A stretch of 64,000 bases of DNA from Acheta domesticus (GCA_031308135.1 JAHLJT010000631.1:196778685-196842684); one strand, 5' to 3'; shown: positions 1-11,840, counted from the first letter of the stretch. Program-made: numbers and translations. The notes: a model not told the origin generated them from the letters alone.

Positions 1-53
1 GTATAAATTATGGTGATTTTGAACATCGCAACCCGATCTAAAAAAGGAAGAAA

Positions 54-243
54 AACTAGTGGTGCTACAGAATGGCACAGACTTTCCGGTATTAGTTTTC
101 TGTTTCCTCGGGTCTGCGCTAGCTATTCGGACTTGACACATTCTCTTCCCACCTGCCATTTATGGCCGCCCAAAGTAATTTTTGCATTTTCTTAATTTTT
201 CGCTTTCCTAATGGTTGAACGGAAATATTATTTTAAGAACATT
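54..243 (+). repeat. Dispersed repeat, left copy (pair with 63810-64000)
   Basis: This stretch is clearly similar, in the same orientation, to the last 190 bases of the window. Both share GGTGCTACAGAATGGCACAG, then a T-rich body ending near CTTAATTTTTCG. The right copy runs off the window edge, so the true length is unknown. No open frame of interest was seen, and the family is not recognised. Confidence 0.8.
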
Positions 244-505
244 AAAAATCAGTAAAATCTCATAGTGAATGGTAATCCAAATTTTTCTCTTTAAACTCAA
301 ATATTGCTAATTGGACTCTTTAATGTAACGTAAAGTTCAATTTTGGGATTGTTTTTGTTTTTGCAAAAACTCCACAAATGTATTTTTTTAAAGATCTCTC
401 ACACCTTTAATATGCACATTCCCTACAATTTGTAAACACTAATGTATTTGTGACTTGATGTACTTCAAATGAAGTGTTCCGAATACTCAAGCTCAACTTC
501 TGTAA
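244..505 (+). repeat. Fragment of the foldback family seen at 38219-40830
   Basis: The words CTTTAATATGCACATT, CAATTTGTAAACA and TTCAAATGA occur in the same order and orientation as in the inner part of the left arm of the large palindrome near 39390-39500. Similarity is weaker upstream, around 300-380. This is a decayed partial copy with no coding potential. Confidence 0.65.
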
Positions 506-649
506 AAAATGAGCTTCAAATTTCGTACTTCTAGTAGTGCTTGAATGCCATTTTTTTAAAAAACGACTCCAATTTTTTTTCCATTCACTCATTTTTTTGC
601 CATTCAATAGGAGGTTTTGAAATTGAAAAGCAAAAACACTAGCGATAAG

Positions 650-3600
650 CATATTTTCAACAGATGGTTCGTTTTCCAGAAATTCGCGTCAAAGCTGACC
701 GTAGTTTAGAAAGAGTCATTTTCGTGGAAATGCTTCTCAGGACTGATTACCTCTCAAATGCAGGACAATTGACATTTTCTAACTCTATCTGAAATTTTTA
801 AATGATTTTACTTTCTGAATAGAAATAGTTTTCAGTTTTGCAGAAATAAGCATTTTTTTTGCTCTTTGTTCGAGCCAAAATCTCGATAATTCAATGATTC
901 ATGGCCTGTTCCATTTGCCGATTTTGCACGGGAACTCAAATATTCTGAAAATCGGCGTGCTAAGCAGGAATTTAATGGCAAATACACTGGTGATAAGCGT
1001 TTTCCAGAAATTTCCATTTCGTTTTCCAGAAATTCGCCTCAAAGGACCGCAGGTTAAAAGACGTCATTTTCGTGGAAATGCATCTCAGGGCTTATTTTTC
1101 GTTCAAATGCGCAAACAAATGACATATTCTAACTCTATGTTAAATCTTGAAAGAGGATTGTGCTTCTTGAATAGGAATAGTTTCATAGTTTTGCAGAAAA
1201 AGACATTTTCTTTTCAATTGTTTCTGCGAGACAAAGAGCGATGATTCAACGATCCTGTTGAATTTGCCGATTTTCGATGGAAACTCGAATCTTCTGAAAA
1301 TCAGCGTGCAAGCCTGAAATTGAATGGCGAATACTCTGGTAATAAACATTTTTCCAAAAGATTATTCATTTTCTAGAAAATCACATCAAAATTGACCGTA
1401 GGTAGGTCTTTTTCGGTAAAATGCTTGTTAGGGATGACTTCTCGTTCAAATGTGGTTAAAAAGTGACATTTTTCCAACTCAATACGAAATTTTGAAAGGA
1501 ATTTGCTTCCTGAATAGAAATAGTTTGTGTGACATTTTGTGTGATAAAAAACTCGATAATTCAATGAACCATGACCTCGAATCTGCAGAAAATCTGCGCC
1601 CAAGCACGGAATTTGATTGCGAATGCACTGGTGAAATCCGTTTTTCAAGCAGATTGTTAGTTTTCTAAATTCGCTAAAAACTTGACCTGAAGGAAGTTGC
1701 GGTCTTATATTTGTGAAAATACATTTCCGGATTCATTTCTCGTATAAACGCAGTAAGAGTTGGCATTTACTGACTCAATATTAAATTTTGAATTTGCATT
1801 TATCTTTCTGCATAGAAATAGTTCGCGTATTTTCGCCGAAAAGTGCATTTTCTGCCCATTCTTTTGTGTAACTCGAAAAAGCGAAAATTCAAAGATACTC
1901 CTCTCATGATTTTCGCAATTTCCAAAGGAAACCCGAATCTTGAGAAAATCTGTGACGTAGAAAGGAATTTGATGGAAAATTCACTGGAGAAGTACGTCCT
2001 TTAAACAGATTGTTAGTTTTCCAAAAATTTGCGGAAAAATTGACCGGAACCTCGCCGCCAAGTTTCGGTCCAAGTTTTGTGAAAATGCTTTACACGTCTC
2101 ACTTCTCTTACAAACACGGTAAAAGTTAACATTTACTATCTATATATAAAATTTTGAAATTAGATTCAGCTTTCTGAATAGAAATAGTTTGTATATTTTT
2201 GTAGAAAAGTGCATTTTCTGCCCATTCTTTTGTGCAACTCGAAAAAGCGAAATTTCAACACCCTTTATGATTTTCCAGATTTCCGAAGGAAACACGAATC
2301 TTGTGAAAAACTGCCACCTACCACAGAATTTGACGGCAAAATTCACTTGTGAATCCGTTTACAAACAGATTATTAGTTTTCCAGAAATTTGGGAAAAACT
2401 TGACCGCAGGTTTTCCGGCGAAATTTAGAAATTTCCGAAAGGAACTCGATTCATCTGACCTTCAGCGGTCTAGCACGGAAACCCATGGTGAATTCACCTG
2501 TCAAACAAGTTTTTCTAACGTAATGATAGTTTTCCAGAAATTCGCGAATTACATGACCGAAGGTTTCCGGCGAAATATGGAAATTTCCGAAGGGAACTCG
2601 ATTCCTTTGAAAATCAGAGTACTAGCACGGAATTTCAAGGCGAATTTATGGGTAAAACGTGTTTTATCGTGAAATTGTTAGTTTGCGAGGATTTCGTGAA
2701 AATTTTGACCGTACGTTGGCCGGTAGATTTGCGTCATTTTTGTAAAAAGAGCTCAATTCTCGTTAAAGTGCGGTAAATGATGGGATTTTCTAACTCAATA
2801 TTAAAGCTTGAGTGAGGATTTTTCCTTCTGAATAGAAATAATTTGCGTAGTTATGCAAAAAACGACCTTTTTTTGTGAAAACGAAGAAAACGAATATTTA
2901 ACGATACCCCGTCATGATTTTGACGATTTCCGAAAGGAATCCGATTTATGTAAAAATATGTGAACTAGCACGGAATTTGATGGCAAACTCATTGGATAAA
3001 TCCTTTTTTTAAACAGATTGTTAATTTTCTAGAAATTCGCATAAAAATTGACCGGAGTCTGGCAAGCCAGTTTCGATCCATTTTTCGCTAAAATGCCTTT
3101 CAGGGTTCATTTCTCGGACAAACGCGATGAAAGTTGGCATTTTCTGACTTTATATTAAATTTTGAATTTGGATTTAGCTTTCTTAATAGAAATAGTTTGC
3201 ATATTTTCGCAGAAATGTGCTTTTCTACCCATTCTTTTTTGCAACTCAAAAACGGGAAAAGCGATCGTTGAAAATTAATGAATTCTGAAGGGAACTCGAA
3301 TCTTCTGAAAATCTGCGACTTAGGACGAAATTTCATGGCTTATTTACTGCTGAAATCGGTTTTTTAAAGAGATTGTTAGTTTTTCAGAAATTTGTGAAAA
3401 ACTTTTCCGGCCGTTTTTGGACCCATTTTTGTTATAATGCCCCTCAGGGCTCTCGTTCAAAAACCGTAACAAATGGCATTTTCTATAGGAAATTTTGAAA
3501 GAGGATTTTGCTTCCCTAATTAAAATAGTTTTCATAGTTTTGCAGAAAAAAGATTTTCTGCTTAATCTCTTATGTAAGGCAAAAACGCGATTATTCAACG

Positions 3601-4165
3601 ATCCATGACCTGTTGAATTTGGCGATTTTCGACGGGAACTCGATCTTCTAAAAACAAGCGTTCTAGCCTGGAATTGAATGGCGAATACACCAACAGATGA
3701 TTCGATTTCCAAAATTTCGCGTCAATGTTGACGCTATTTTGAAGGGTGTCGTTCTTTGGAAATGCTTTTCATTCAAAAGCCGTAACAAATGACATTTTAT
3801 AACTATATGAAATTTTGAAATTATTTTGCTTCCTGAATAGAAATACTTTGCATAGTTGTGCTGAAATAGGCATTTTCTGCCCATTCGTTTGTGCCAGCCA
3901 TACACGCGATGATTCAACTATCCATGACCTGTTGAATTAGGTGATTTTGCAAGGAAACTCGAATCTTCTGAAAATCAGTATCCTAGCCTGAAATTGAATG
4001 GCGAATACACTGGTGATGAACATTTCTCCAACAGATTGTTCGTTTTCCAGAAACTCGCGGTAAAGTTGACCATAGTTTGAAAGGCGTCATTTTTTGTGGA
4101 AATGCCTCTTACGGTTGATTTCTCGTTCAAATTCTGTAACAAATAACACTTCCTAATTTCCGGCG
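650..4165. repeat. Diverged satellite array, about 350-bp monomer
   Basis: A recurring block (TTTTCCAGAAATTCGCG, a GACCG motif, GTGGAAATGC, a TCTCGTTCAAA stretch, CTGAATAGAAATAGTTT, TTTTCTGCCCATTC, then ACGGAATTTGATGGC) reappears about a dozen times. The TTTCCAGAAATT anchors lie near 667, 1020, 1365, 1650, 2009, 2369, 2524, 2676, 3018, 3373, 3703 and 4035. Spacing is mostly 290-360 bp, with two short steps of about 155 bp. Monomers are well diverged, so the array is old. Small open frames inside it are chance. Confidence 0.85.
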
Positions 4166-5010
4166 TGCATCGCTGATGTTTGAAATTTTAAGATATATCT
4201 CATCCATTTTAAAAGATTTTTTAAAAATTTATTTTGATTCTCGTGGCTTGGATATTTTCTATTTAACTTCCTTTAATTGTAGATTTTTAAGTGAAGTCGT
4301 GCACTTTTTTTAAAAAAATTAGTAATTTTTGAGAGGTAGCGTTCAAAGGATGAAATTTGGTATTTGCTTATTTCCCTTAGGTTTCTTTTTTTCTCAAGAA
4401 GAGGAATGTGCTTTTGTAAAGATGGTATAGTTTCGATTTTCTTTAATATTTTTGAAATTTTCAAAATTTTAAAGTTCAGATATTTGTCAAACCTCTCGTG
4501 CATCCCCAATATCAAAGTCATGGAAAATTTTAAATTTTATCCCTTAATTTTAGATTTTTAAATGGTCATACACTTTTCAAAAATATAAGTAGGGCTTGTT
4601 GTTTAATAACTCTAAGAGGAGGGAAAATTTTGGAATGCCAATCCCTTTCCCTACTATTTGTACTAAAATAGATCTCTGGAGTAGAGATCAAACTCGAAAA
4701 TTAACTCTGAGAAATGCCGCATCATTCCGTTTCGTTCCGAATTCCAATTACGTAATTACAACTCTAAAAATGACGTTAGTGTCATTTTGATGATTCAAAA
4801 TGAGTTAAGGTCAAAAATTAAAATAAAAAATTAAATTTCATTTATATAACTAATAAAATATAATTTTGTAATTTCCCTGACACTAAACTTCGTAAATTAT
4901 GAAGTTCGTAAATTACACAGTAATATTCAAATAGTTGTATCTTAAAAACTAATTTAAAAAAAGGTCTAGCAATGTCCCAAAAATAGAACAACCTACTCCT
5001 ACGTAATTCT
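4166..5010. other. AT-rich stretch, no feature seen
   Basis: AT-rich sequence between the satellite array and the GC-rich tract. There is no coding similarity, no clear repeat and no RNA-like structure that I can see. Confidence 0.5.
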
Positions 5011-5254
5011 TGAGTCTTCACTTGCCCTCCGACAACGTCCTCTGAACGTTCCCATTATCTGCGCGTGCTGTGCGCCTTTCTCTCTCCGCAACACGCCAGT
5101 GGCCCTCCGGCGGCTGCACGCCTCTTCCCCAGCCGCTCGGCGCCCAAGCGTCCGGCGCCGCGTCGCCCGACGCGTCTCCCAGGCCGCGTTCCTGCGCGGG
5201 TGCGCGATGTGGAGCAACAGGCCAGCCGCTCAGCAGGCGCCCCGCGCCCCCGTC

Positions 5255-5264
5255 CCCACGCCCA

Positions 5265-5330
<66 letters not shown>

Positions 5331-5331
5331 T

Positions 5332-5368
<37 letters not shown>

Positions 5369-5395
5369 CGCGCCCGCCCGCCCGCCGCCGCCACG
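5255..5395. repeat. (GCCCGC)n hexanucleotide microsatellite
   Basis: An almost uninterrupted run of the CCCGCG hexamer, preceded by CCCACG variants and followed by GCC triplets and an E-box-like CACGTG. It produces long Ala-Pro, Arg-Pro and Gly-Arg frames on both strands. These are artefacts of the repeat and not a protein. Confidence 0.95.
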
Positions 5396-5564
5396 TGAAG
5401 GGCCATTACCGTAATTGCTGCTGCCGCCGCCGCGCCGCCTCCGCTGCCCTCGGCAACGCCAGAGAGGAACGGGCGGTGGCGATGGCGGTGACGGCGGTGG
5501 ATCTGGGGGAGGTATGGAGACAACTGAGAGGTGGTGGGAAATCAGGAATTGGGATGACGCGGCG

Positions 5565-6138
5565 GGGGGCCCACGCGCTGAAGGGTGAGGACGGTTGGTT
5601 GGTGGAACAAGGACTTTGGGACGGTTGGGCAACTAGGTGACGGATGATGGGGTGGCAGTTCAAGGTGGGAAAGGAAAGGCAGTGTGGAGTGGCGGCAGGC
5701 AAATGGGGAGACGAACAAACGGGATCAGGGCAGCGTTGAGTAAGTGGCAGGGCGGTAGTGGCGGATACGTGGGCGGAACGCCCGGAGACTAGCGGCGGGA
5801 CGGGATCAGGGCGAGGTGGATGTGTGGGTGGATGACACTGGAACTCACGCAGGGGATTTGACGACGGCTGAGGATGATTGGTGGAATTTGCTCGATGGAA
5901 CAAGGACGTTGGGGCGGTTGGACAACTAGGCGCAGGAAGATGGGGTGGCAGTTGAAGGTGGAGAATTGGGTACGGCAGTGCGGAGAGGCGACAGGTAAGA
6001 GGCGCGACGGCCAAGAAACAGGATCAAAGTAAAGGGCAGGCGCTGAGTATACGGCAGGGCGGTGGTAGCGGATACGTAGGCTGGACGACGTGGGACAAGG
6101 GGTGGGGCGAGTTGGACACTCCCCCCTTCCTCTGGTTA

Positions 6139-6205
<67 letters not shown>

Positions 6206-6385
6206 ATCCCAGACGGGTGATGGGATGGTAGTAGTAGTTGTAAAGATCTGGTACGGCAGTACGAAAGGGCGGCGATCAAATATGGAGACCCAAAAACAGG
6301 ATCAGGGCATCGTTCATTAAGTGGCAGAGCGGTAGTGGCGGATACGTGGGCGGAACACCCGGAGACAAGTGCCACAAGAGAGATG
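5565..6385. repeat. GC-rich tandem repeat, about 290-bp unit, three copies
   Basis: Three successive blocks share GATGGGGTGGCAGTT, GGCAGTGTGGAG, AACAGGATCA and GTGGCGGATACGTGGGCGGA in the same order, beginning near 5644, 5940 and 6220. The third unit contains a (TC)n expansion at 6141-6205. Frames on both strands are compositional. Confidence 0.75.
6141..6205 (+). repeat. (TC)n microsatellite
   Basis: About 30 uninterrupted TC dinucleotides, then one TTTC interruption, lying inside the third unit of the GC-rich tandem repeat. Confidence 0.97.
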
Positions 6386-6900
6386 GGAGGAGGAGTGTCA
6401 GACACGTGAACGGAGCTGTTCGGAACGCAAGGCACAGCGTTGCTCTGTCGGAGCTCTCCACGAGCAAGAAATGGTCGCACGCAACTAGCGAGACGGCAGA
6501 TGAGTATACGAAGGGCGAAAGGGGCGGAGAAGCGCCGAGAAAAGGGCAGGCTGGTAGCGGGCAAGTGGCAGGGCGTGGTGACGTGAAGACGGCGCTGAGG
6601 CGTTGAGTGCCGGCGGGAGTGAGAAGCGAGAGGCGCCGGTGATGGGCGTCAGCGGCGTCGACGGAGAGGGTCTCCAGCGCTCTGCCTCTCCGCCGCCGCC
6701 GCCCCAGGTATGCGCCCCGCTGCGTCCTCGGCGGCGCTTTGTTCCCCGCCCCGCACGCGCGGGGCCGCCGCCGCAGAGCGCAGGCACGCGGCGGCTGTAC
6801 ACACCGGCAGAGCGCGGCGACAGCCTCGCCCGGGCGCCGCGGCGCAGCGCCACCGTCGGGAACTCGCCTCCGGAAGCTCTTCGACAGCCATTACAGGCCT
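6386..6900. other. CpG-rich island after the tandem repeat
   Basis: The sequence stays GC- and CpG-rich to about 6900 (CGCCGCCGCCGCC, CCGCCCCGCACGCG) and then drops sharply to AT-rich. A promoter or 5' exon could sit here, but I see no recognisable protein, TATA box or supported splice pair. Confidence 0.4.
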
Positions 6901-7044
6901 AGTGTATTTTTTCACTATTAAAAATTCTTCTGTACAAAACCGCACGTTTTCCAAAGAGTAGCAGGTACACGTGAGGAATAACGATTTACTCTCGTTAAAA
7001 CTGCAATATTTTAAATATTTTATCAAATACTTTACAAATACTGA

Positions 7045-7335
7045 AATAACATCTCTTCCTCTCTTTCCCCCTCTCTTCCTCTCTCTCCTGTTTCTTTCTT
7101 TCTCTTTCCCTCTTTCTCTTTCTCTCTCTTTCCCTCGTTCTCTCTCCCTCACCTTTTCTCTCCATTTTCCCACTCTTTCTTTCTCTCCTTATCTCTCTCT
7201 TCTTCTCTCTCTTTCTCTCTCCCTTTCTCTCTCCATCTCCCTCCCCTTCTTTTTCCCTCCCCTCTCCCTTTCTCTCCCTCTCCTGCTCTCCCTACCGTCT
7301 TCTCTCTCACTCTCTCTTCCCCTTCTCTCTTCAAG
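7045..7335 (+). repeat. Polypyrimidine (CT-rich) low-complexity tract
   Basis: Nearly 290 bases almost entirely of C and T (CTCTCTTTCCC and variants). The long Ser/Leu-rich and Glu/Arg-rich frames here are low-complexity artefacts. Confidence 0.95.
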
Positions 7336-7860
7336 TAGTGTGTACAGAGATACAGATAACTAGACAGAGAAAGGGGGAGAACAACACCAAGAATATGAAA
7401 AATATGCTGATCCATAACGCAACATGTGAATAGCAAGAGCTTTTAACTACGCGCATTCCCGTCCTTAAAGCCTTTCTGGTTAATGACATCAGCTCTATTG
7501 CATGCACTGAGGCACTCAGTAATATGCTCTGAGTCGGTAGACGGGATACGAGAAAAGCCGGAATAACACAATCAAAAATTTTCATTTTTCGGTCAAAATC
7601 GAAATTGATTCATTGTTTATGGACTTTTCCCGCGCAGCTATGTACTTAATGAAACCACGAACCCATCTCAGGACTGGAACGCTACACAGATTCCTTGCAT
7701 TTTCTGCATCTATTGGAAATTAGTAATGTAGACAATAACTTGAATAACATTGATGATCGTTTAATTGTTCCGAATGTAATATGTGATCCCTTAGTCGTTT
7801 AGAGTACTTGTCTGATATATGGGCCCTGTTTAGTCTACCACTCCATACGATTTCTTATTC
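7336..7860. other. Unique-looking stretch, nothing recognised
   Basis: Mixed-composition sequence with no convincing coding frame and no similarity that I noticed elsewhere in the window. Confidence 0.4.
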
Positions 7861-8560
7861 TACCAGGGGGCTTTAACCCTGGGGTGGATACCTGAGCTTT
7901 TCGCTTTTATCCACACCTCCTGCTGGCGCACAAGTACGGCGACAAGCTGGTATCTGGATCCCGCCGGAGCGCAGTTTAACCTCACGGCAACCTTCCCGTA
8001 CAATGCCTGGGTCGGATCGCCCTGCTAGCTCAGAGCTCCTATCTTTCCAGGCTAGTATCGGAGTCAAAACAATTCGCTACTCACATGCGCCGGGACAAGT
8101 CCCTCCTCTTTGCCCAGAGTATCGGTACACGACGAAGCCAAGAGCCACAACGAAGCCAAGAGCCACAACGAAGCCAAGAGCCACAACGAAGCCAAGAGCC
8201 ACAACGAAGCCAAGAGCCCAGCAGGGGCCGGGACCCCCTTCCCGTCTCCTCATTACCTCCATCTTAATGTGAGTACCACCGGAACCTAGGCAACCTGACG
8301 GGGGGTTTCATTGACTTCTATATATGGGATCCGGAGCATTCCGAAGAACGTCCTTCGCCCAATCCTTCCCAATGGTCGACGAGCCAGAGACCCAACTTGT
8401 GGGTTACCGGGCAAGGCCCGGCAACAGGGAGCTTAGCATTGCTACTCTCTGCATCTACTTTGAAGCTAACGACGTGAGTGCGGCCGTGAAACTCAGGGTC
8501 CGGGTGGTTGTCTACAACTCTCCACCAGAGATCGTGACCACCATCTCCCCTTGAGGGGAT
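7861..8560 (+). mobile_element. Unassigned repeat element, copy A
   Basis: Shares a long, diverged but ordered similarity with 49228-49590 and 52740-53110. Common words include CTACCAGGGGG, CCTCACGGCAACCT, AATGCCTGGGT, CTAGCTCAGAGCTCCTA, GGAGTCAAAACAAT and CAGGGTCCGGGTGGT. In both copies a frame starting MPG is followed by conserved RP.SSELL, GVKT.RYS and Q.PP-type blocks (8003 onward here). A second conserved block ending in KLRVRVV lies at 8460-8515. No terminal repeats were found. The family and function are not recognised; a structural protein of a mobile or virus-like element is possible but unproven. Confidence 0.6.
8133..8219 (+). repeat. 18-bp minisatellite, five copies
   Basis: Five perfect or near-perfect copies of CGAAGCCAAGAGCCACAA, encoding a Thr-Thr-Lys-Pro-Arg-Ala repeat in the frame opened at 8003. 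Copy B of the same element has only one unit-like segment (ACGACGAAGCCAAG), so the expansion is specific to this copy. Confidence 0.95.
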
Positions 8561-9400
8561 TTATTTGGATAACGGAAGGACCGTAGGTGGTATCAAATAT
8601 TGCATTTCATGGATTACCTTTCCCAGTTATTAAATTTTCTGCATAAGGACAATTACTCCATCTTCACAACATGTGTGTGAAATAATGTTAACAAGCAAAA
8701 TGTTAACATAAAAAATAATGTTAACAAGCAAAATGTGTGTCATCCAATTTCTAACATAATCTACTACATCAAACTCAACTGCTATCCGTGCGGCAAAGTC
8801 TATCCGTCTGTCAATATACGGATTCATGTTCTAGGCCTTACGCTTCATTGACACTATTTCCATCTTTTAGTGTTTCTTTCGACCTCACCTAAAAATGAAA
8901 AGTAGTATTTCTTTCCTTAAAACTTGTCATACTCATATCTTCAGGGTATCAAGCGTCTATTTCCATCAAATGTAAATCGTGTTACTCCTTCCTGATTTTA
9001 GAGCCATCTCTATTATTTAATAACACTACACTGAAGTTTTTATATTCCCTATCTTTTTCCCTAATGACGGTGTCATTCTATGTATAATTTTAATCTTAAT
9101 AGTTTCCTCACATCTTGTCTTAGGTGTTGCTTAGGTGTGTATTATTAACTGTCCAAACATCGCTACAAACATGTAGCTCGGGGAAGGTGCCGTAATGTTA
9201 GACTATCAAGGGAGATTGCATGAACGAATCACAAACGTCACGAACGTCAAGACACTTTAAGCAACGATGTACATCGCGGACATAAAAAGTCCAATATTAA
9301 GGTAGACAGAGCATTAGGGCCTGTTGTGTGACAATGTTTCTTAATGTTTTCCTTACACGTTTATACCTTCGTCCTGGTTGAGTTTGCCTCAGAGCGAGCA
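8561..9400. other. AT-rich stretch, nothing recognised
   Basis: Only a short local duplication, AATGTTAACA with AGCAAAATGT (8687-8735), stands out. No gene was seen. Confidence 0.4.
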
Positions 9401-9429
9401 TTGTTGATGTCTCTAGTGCCTCTGACTTG

Positions 9430-9835
9430 AAGGTCGAAGAGTTTCGACGGTGGCAGATTTTCGACTAGGTAGGTAGCTAGGTCGAATTCAGCTGCTGTGT
9501 GAAACAAAATCTAGCATCCGGCTGCTCTGATCGCTAGTTTTCCCGTGGTTTCTCCGATCAACACCAGACGAATCCCGAAGAAGTGCCGTAACAAAACAGA
9601 CCAGGGGCCTTGCGCGGTCTTTCCTTCTTTTGCTTTGTCCTACCCCGTTCTCTCCCTTTTATTTACATATTCTTACAGTTGCATTCATTGTACTACACGT
9701 TCCGGAAGATCAGTCGGAAGCTTAGAGTTCGATCCATCTGGGGTGGATTCCCGGGGAGAGTCATGCTTAGAGGGAGAATTTCTTCGCAAGCGGACGTTTA
9801 AGTCGTCCCCGGATATTACCAACTAATAGAGGAGA
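9430..9835 (+). repeat. SINE-like dispersed repeat, copy 1
   Basis: Ordered similarity to 60045-60400 (+) and to the reverse strand of 17095-17470. It has a GGTGG.GATTTTC start, CTGCTCTGATCGCTAGTTTT with CGTGGTTTC, a CT-rich middle, then GAGACCAATCAG-like GGAAGATCAGTCGGAAGCTT and a GAGGAGAATTTC-like end. Length is about 350-400 bp. No internal tRNA promoter is obvious, so the class is uncertain. Confidence 0.7.
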
Positions 9836-10000
9836 AGCATCACCATCTTAGGTATAAAAAATTCACTACACTAACGAGACTATTGACAATAGCAGTTGAC
9901 ATTCTGAAACATCAATTAATCCAATCATTCATGAAACATTATGTGACACTCTACTACATAAATCGTGAGGGAAAACCAGGAATTACATTCCACAGGTAAA

Positions 10001-11147
10001 TACACTGAAGAGCCAAAAACTCTGGTACAGTCATGTATATTGAAATAAAGATATCTGGAACCAATTAGAATACGGTGCTCCGGTCGGCAACGACTATATA
10101 AGACAGCAAGAGTCTGGCACAGTTGTGAGATCGGTTACTGTAGCTACAATAGCAGGTTATCATGATTTAAGTGTTGAACGTGGTTTTATAGTCGACGCAA
10201 GAGAGATGGGTATAGCATCTCCTAGGTCGCGATGAAATTTGGATTTTCCCGTACGACCATTTCACGAATGTACCGTGAATATCGGGAATCCGGTAAAGCA
10301 TGAAACCTCCGTCATCGCTGCGGCCGCAAAAATATCGTGCAAGAACGGGACCGACGACGACTGAAGAGAACCATTACACGTAACAGAAGTGCAACCCTTC
10401 CGCAAATTGCTGGAGATGTCAATGCTGAACTATCAACAAGAGTCATCGTGCGAACTATTCAACGAGACATGGTGGATATGGGGTTTCGGAGCAGAAGGCT
10501 CACTCGCGAACCCCAGATGACTGCACGATACAAAGCTTTACGCCTTGCCTGGGCCCGTCAACACCGCTATTGAACTGTTGATGTCTGAAAACACGTTGTC
10601 TGGTCAGATGAGTCTCGTTTCACATTGTTTCGAGCGGATTACCATGTACTAGTACGGCGACAACCTCATGAATCCATGGACCCTGCATGTCAGCAGTGTT
10701 CAAGCTGGAGTGATATGGAATACAGTTGGAGTGATACGTCTAGATACGTCACTGACAGGTGACATGTACGTAAGCATCCTGTCTGATCACCTGCACGACT
10801 TCATGTCCAGTGTGCAACCCGGCGGGCTTGGGTATTTCCAACAGGACAATGCGAAAGCCCCCACATCAGAATTGATATATAGAGTGACTCCAGAAACACT
10901 CTTTTGAATTTAAACACTTCCACTGACCACCAAAATTCCCAGACATGAGCATTATTGAGCACATCTGGGATGCCTTGCAACGTTATGTTCAGTACAGATC
11001 TCCACCCTCTCGTACTTTTACGAGTTTATGGACAGCCTGCGAGTTGATGGATTCATGGTGTTACGTAGTGTTGTGGAACTTCTGCATGCTAGCGGGGGCC
11101 CTACACGATATTAGGCAAGAGTACCAGTTTTATGGCTCTTCAGTGTA
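10001..11147 (+). mobile_element. Tc1-like DNA transposon, complete ends, dead transposase
   Basis: The element is bounded by TA on both sides and by inverted termini: CACTGAAGAGCC from 10003, and its complement GGCTCTTCAGTG ending at 11145. Inside are broken frames of a Tc1-family transposase. There is an HTH-like part (10337-10573), then WSDESRF and FRADYHV near 10600-10650 (first catalytic Asp), YFQQDNAKA near 10836 (second Asp), and IIEHIWDALQ near 10948 (Glu). The frames are separated by stops and frameshifts, so the element is inactive. Element length, about 1.15 kb, is slightly short for an intact copy. Confidence 0.93.
10337..11070 (+). pseudogene. Tc1-like transposase pseudogene
   Basis: Fragments in more than one frame together span most of a Tc1 transposase, a DDE-type enzyme that cuts and pastes the element at TA sites. 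The N-terminal DNA-binding part stops with TGA at 10571-10573. The catalytic aspartates are visible in SDES and QDN, and the final acidic residue in the IIEHIWD block. The usual histidine after QDNA is replaced by proline (QDNAKAP), and several stops interrupt the chain. Confidence 0.9.
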
Positions 11148-11840
11148 GTTCATCAATTTGTTTTTTTGTGTTCAGAGACTTAAGTGCAGTACAGGAATTT
11201 ACAGTACAGGGACAATACAGTTCAGTACAAGCATTCGAAAATTTTCCTGTTTTAATTCTAAATATTTTCAGTAGATTTAGAGAAAGGCACATTGTGGATT
11301 ATAGCTTTGCACTGAGATAATTGACAGTATTTACAGCAAGTTACGTTGTGTACATTTTCAGTACAATAGCAGTTTGTTCCTTCTCGTCCAAATGAGAATT
11401 CCAGACAGTGCTTAAATGTTTACTTAGCTACATCAGTTTCCATGTCAGAAAAAATCTTGAGAATGTTGGTGTTAGTTTCACCAACCCAATTCACCCAAAG
11501 CCCGAAATTATTTATTCTCTGGTAATCAGAAGTAGAACAATAAACATTACCCATTCTCGTGCATGACGGCCGTGTTCTCATCTCGCTAAATGACCGCCTC
11601 CTGACTTCACATACTTAAGCATGGTAGGGGCTGGCCACAACCCCTCCACGTATTCACTACCATTCACTAACCCCGGACCACCACCAACCACTGGCGGATC
11701 CAGCGGGTGGCCATGGGGGCGATGCCATTTCCACAATATTGTATAGCATCATATTTACTGTACATAAATAATATACAATACAATAACAAATATGTTTATT
11801 ATCTAAGCAAAATCTACAACGCCCCCCCCTCCAAAAAATA
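11148..11840. other. Stretch with no recognised gene
   Basis: AT-rich sequence directly after the Tc1 element. At 11160-11240 there are several ACAGTACAG or TTCAGTACA words, a loose local repeat. A short C-run lies at 11822-11829. No coding signal was found. Confidence 0.4.

Noticed and set aside
5018..5640. Long overlapping open frames of about 190-200 codons on both strands
   Set aside because: They are produced by the GCCCGC hexamer and GC-rich tandem repeat, which lack stops in all frames. No domain or splice support.
7045..7335. Ser/Leu-rich 130-codon frame resembling a membrane protein
   Set aside because: It is a translation of a CT-only low-complexity tract.
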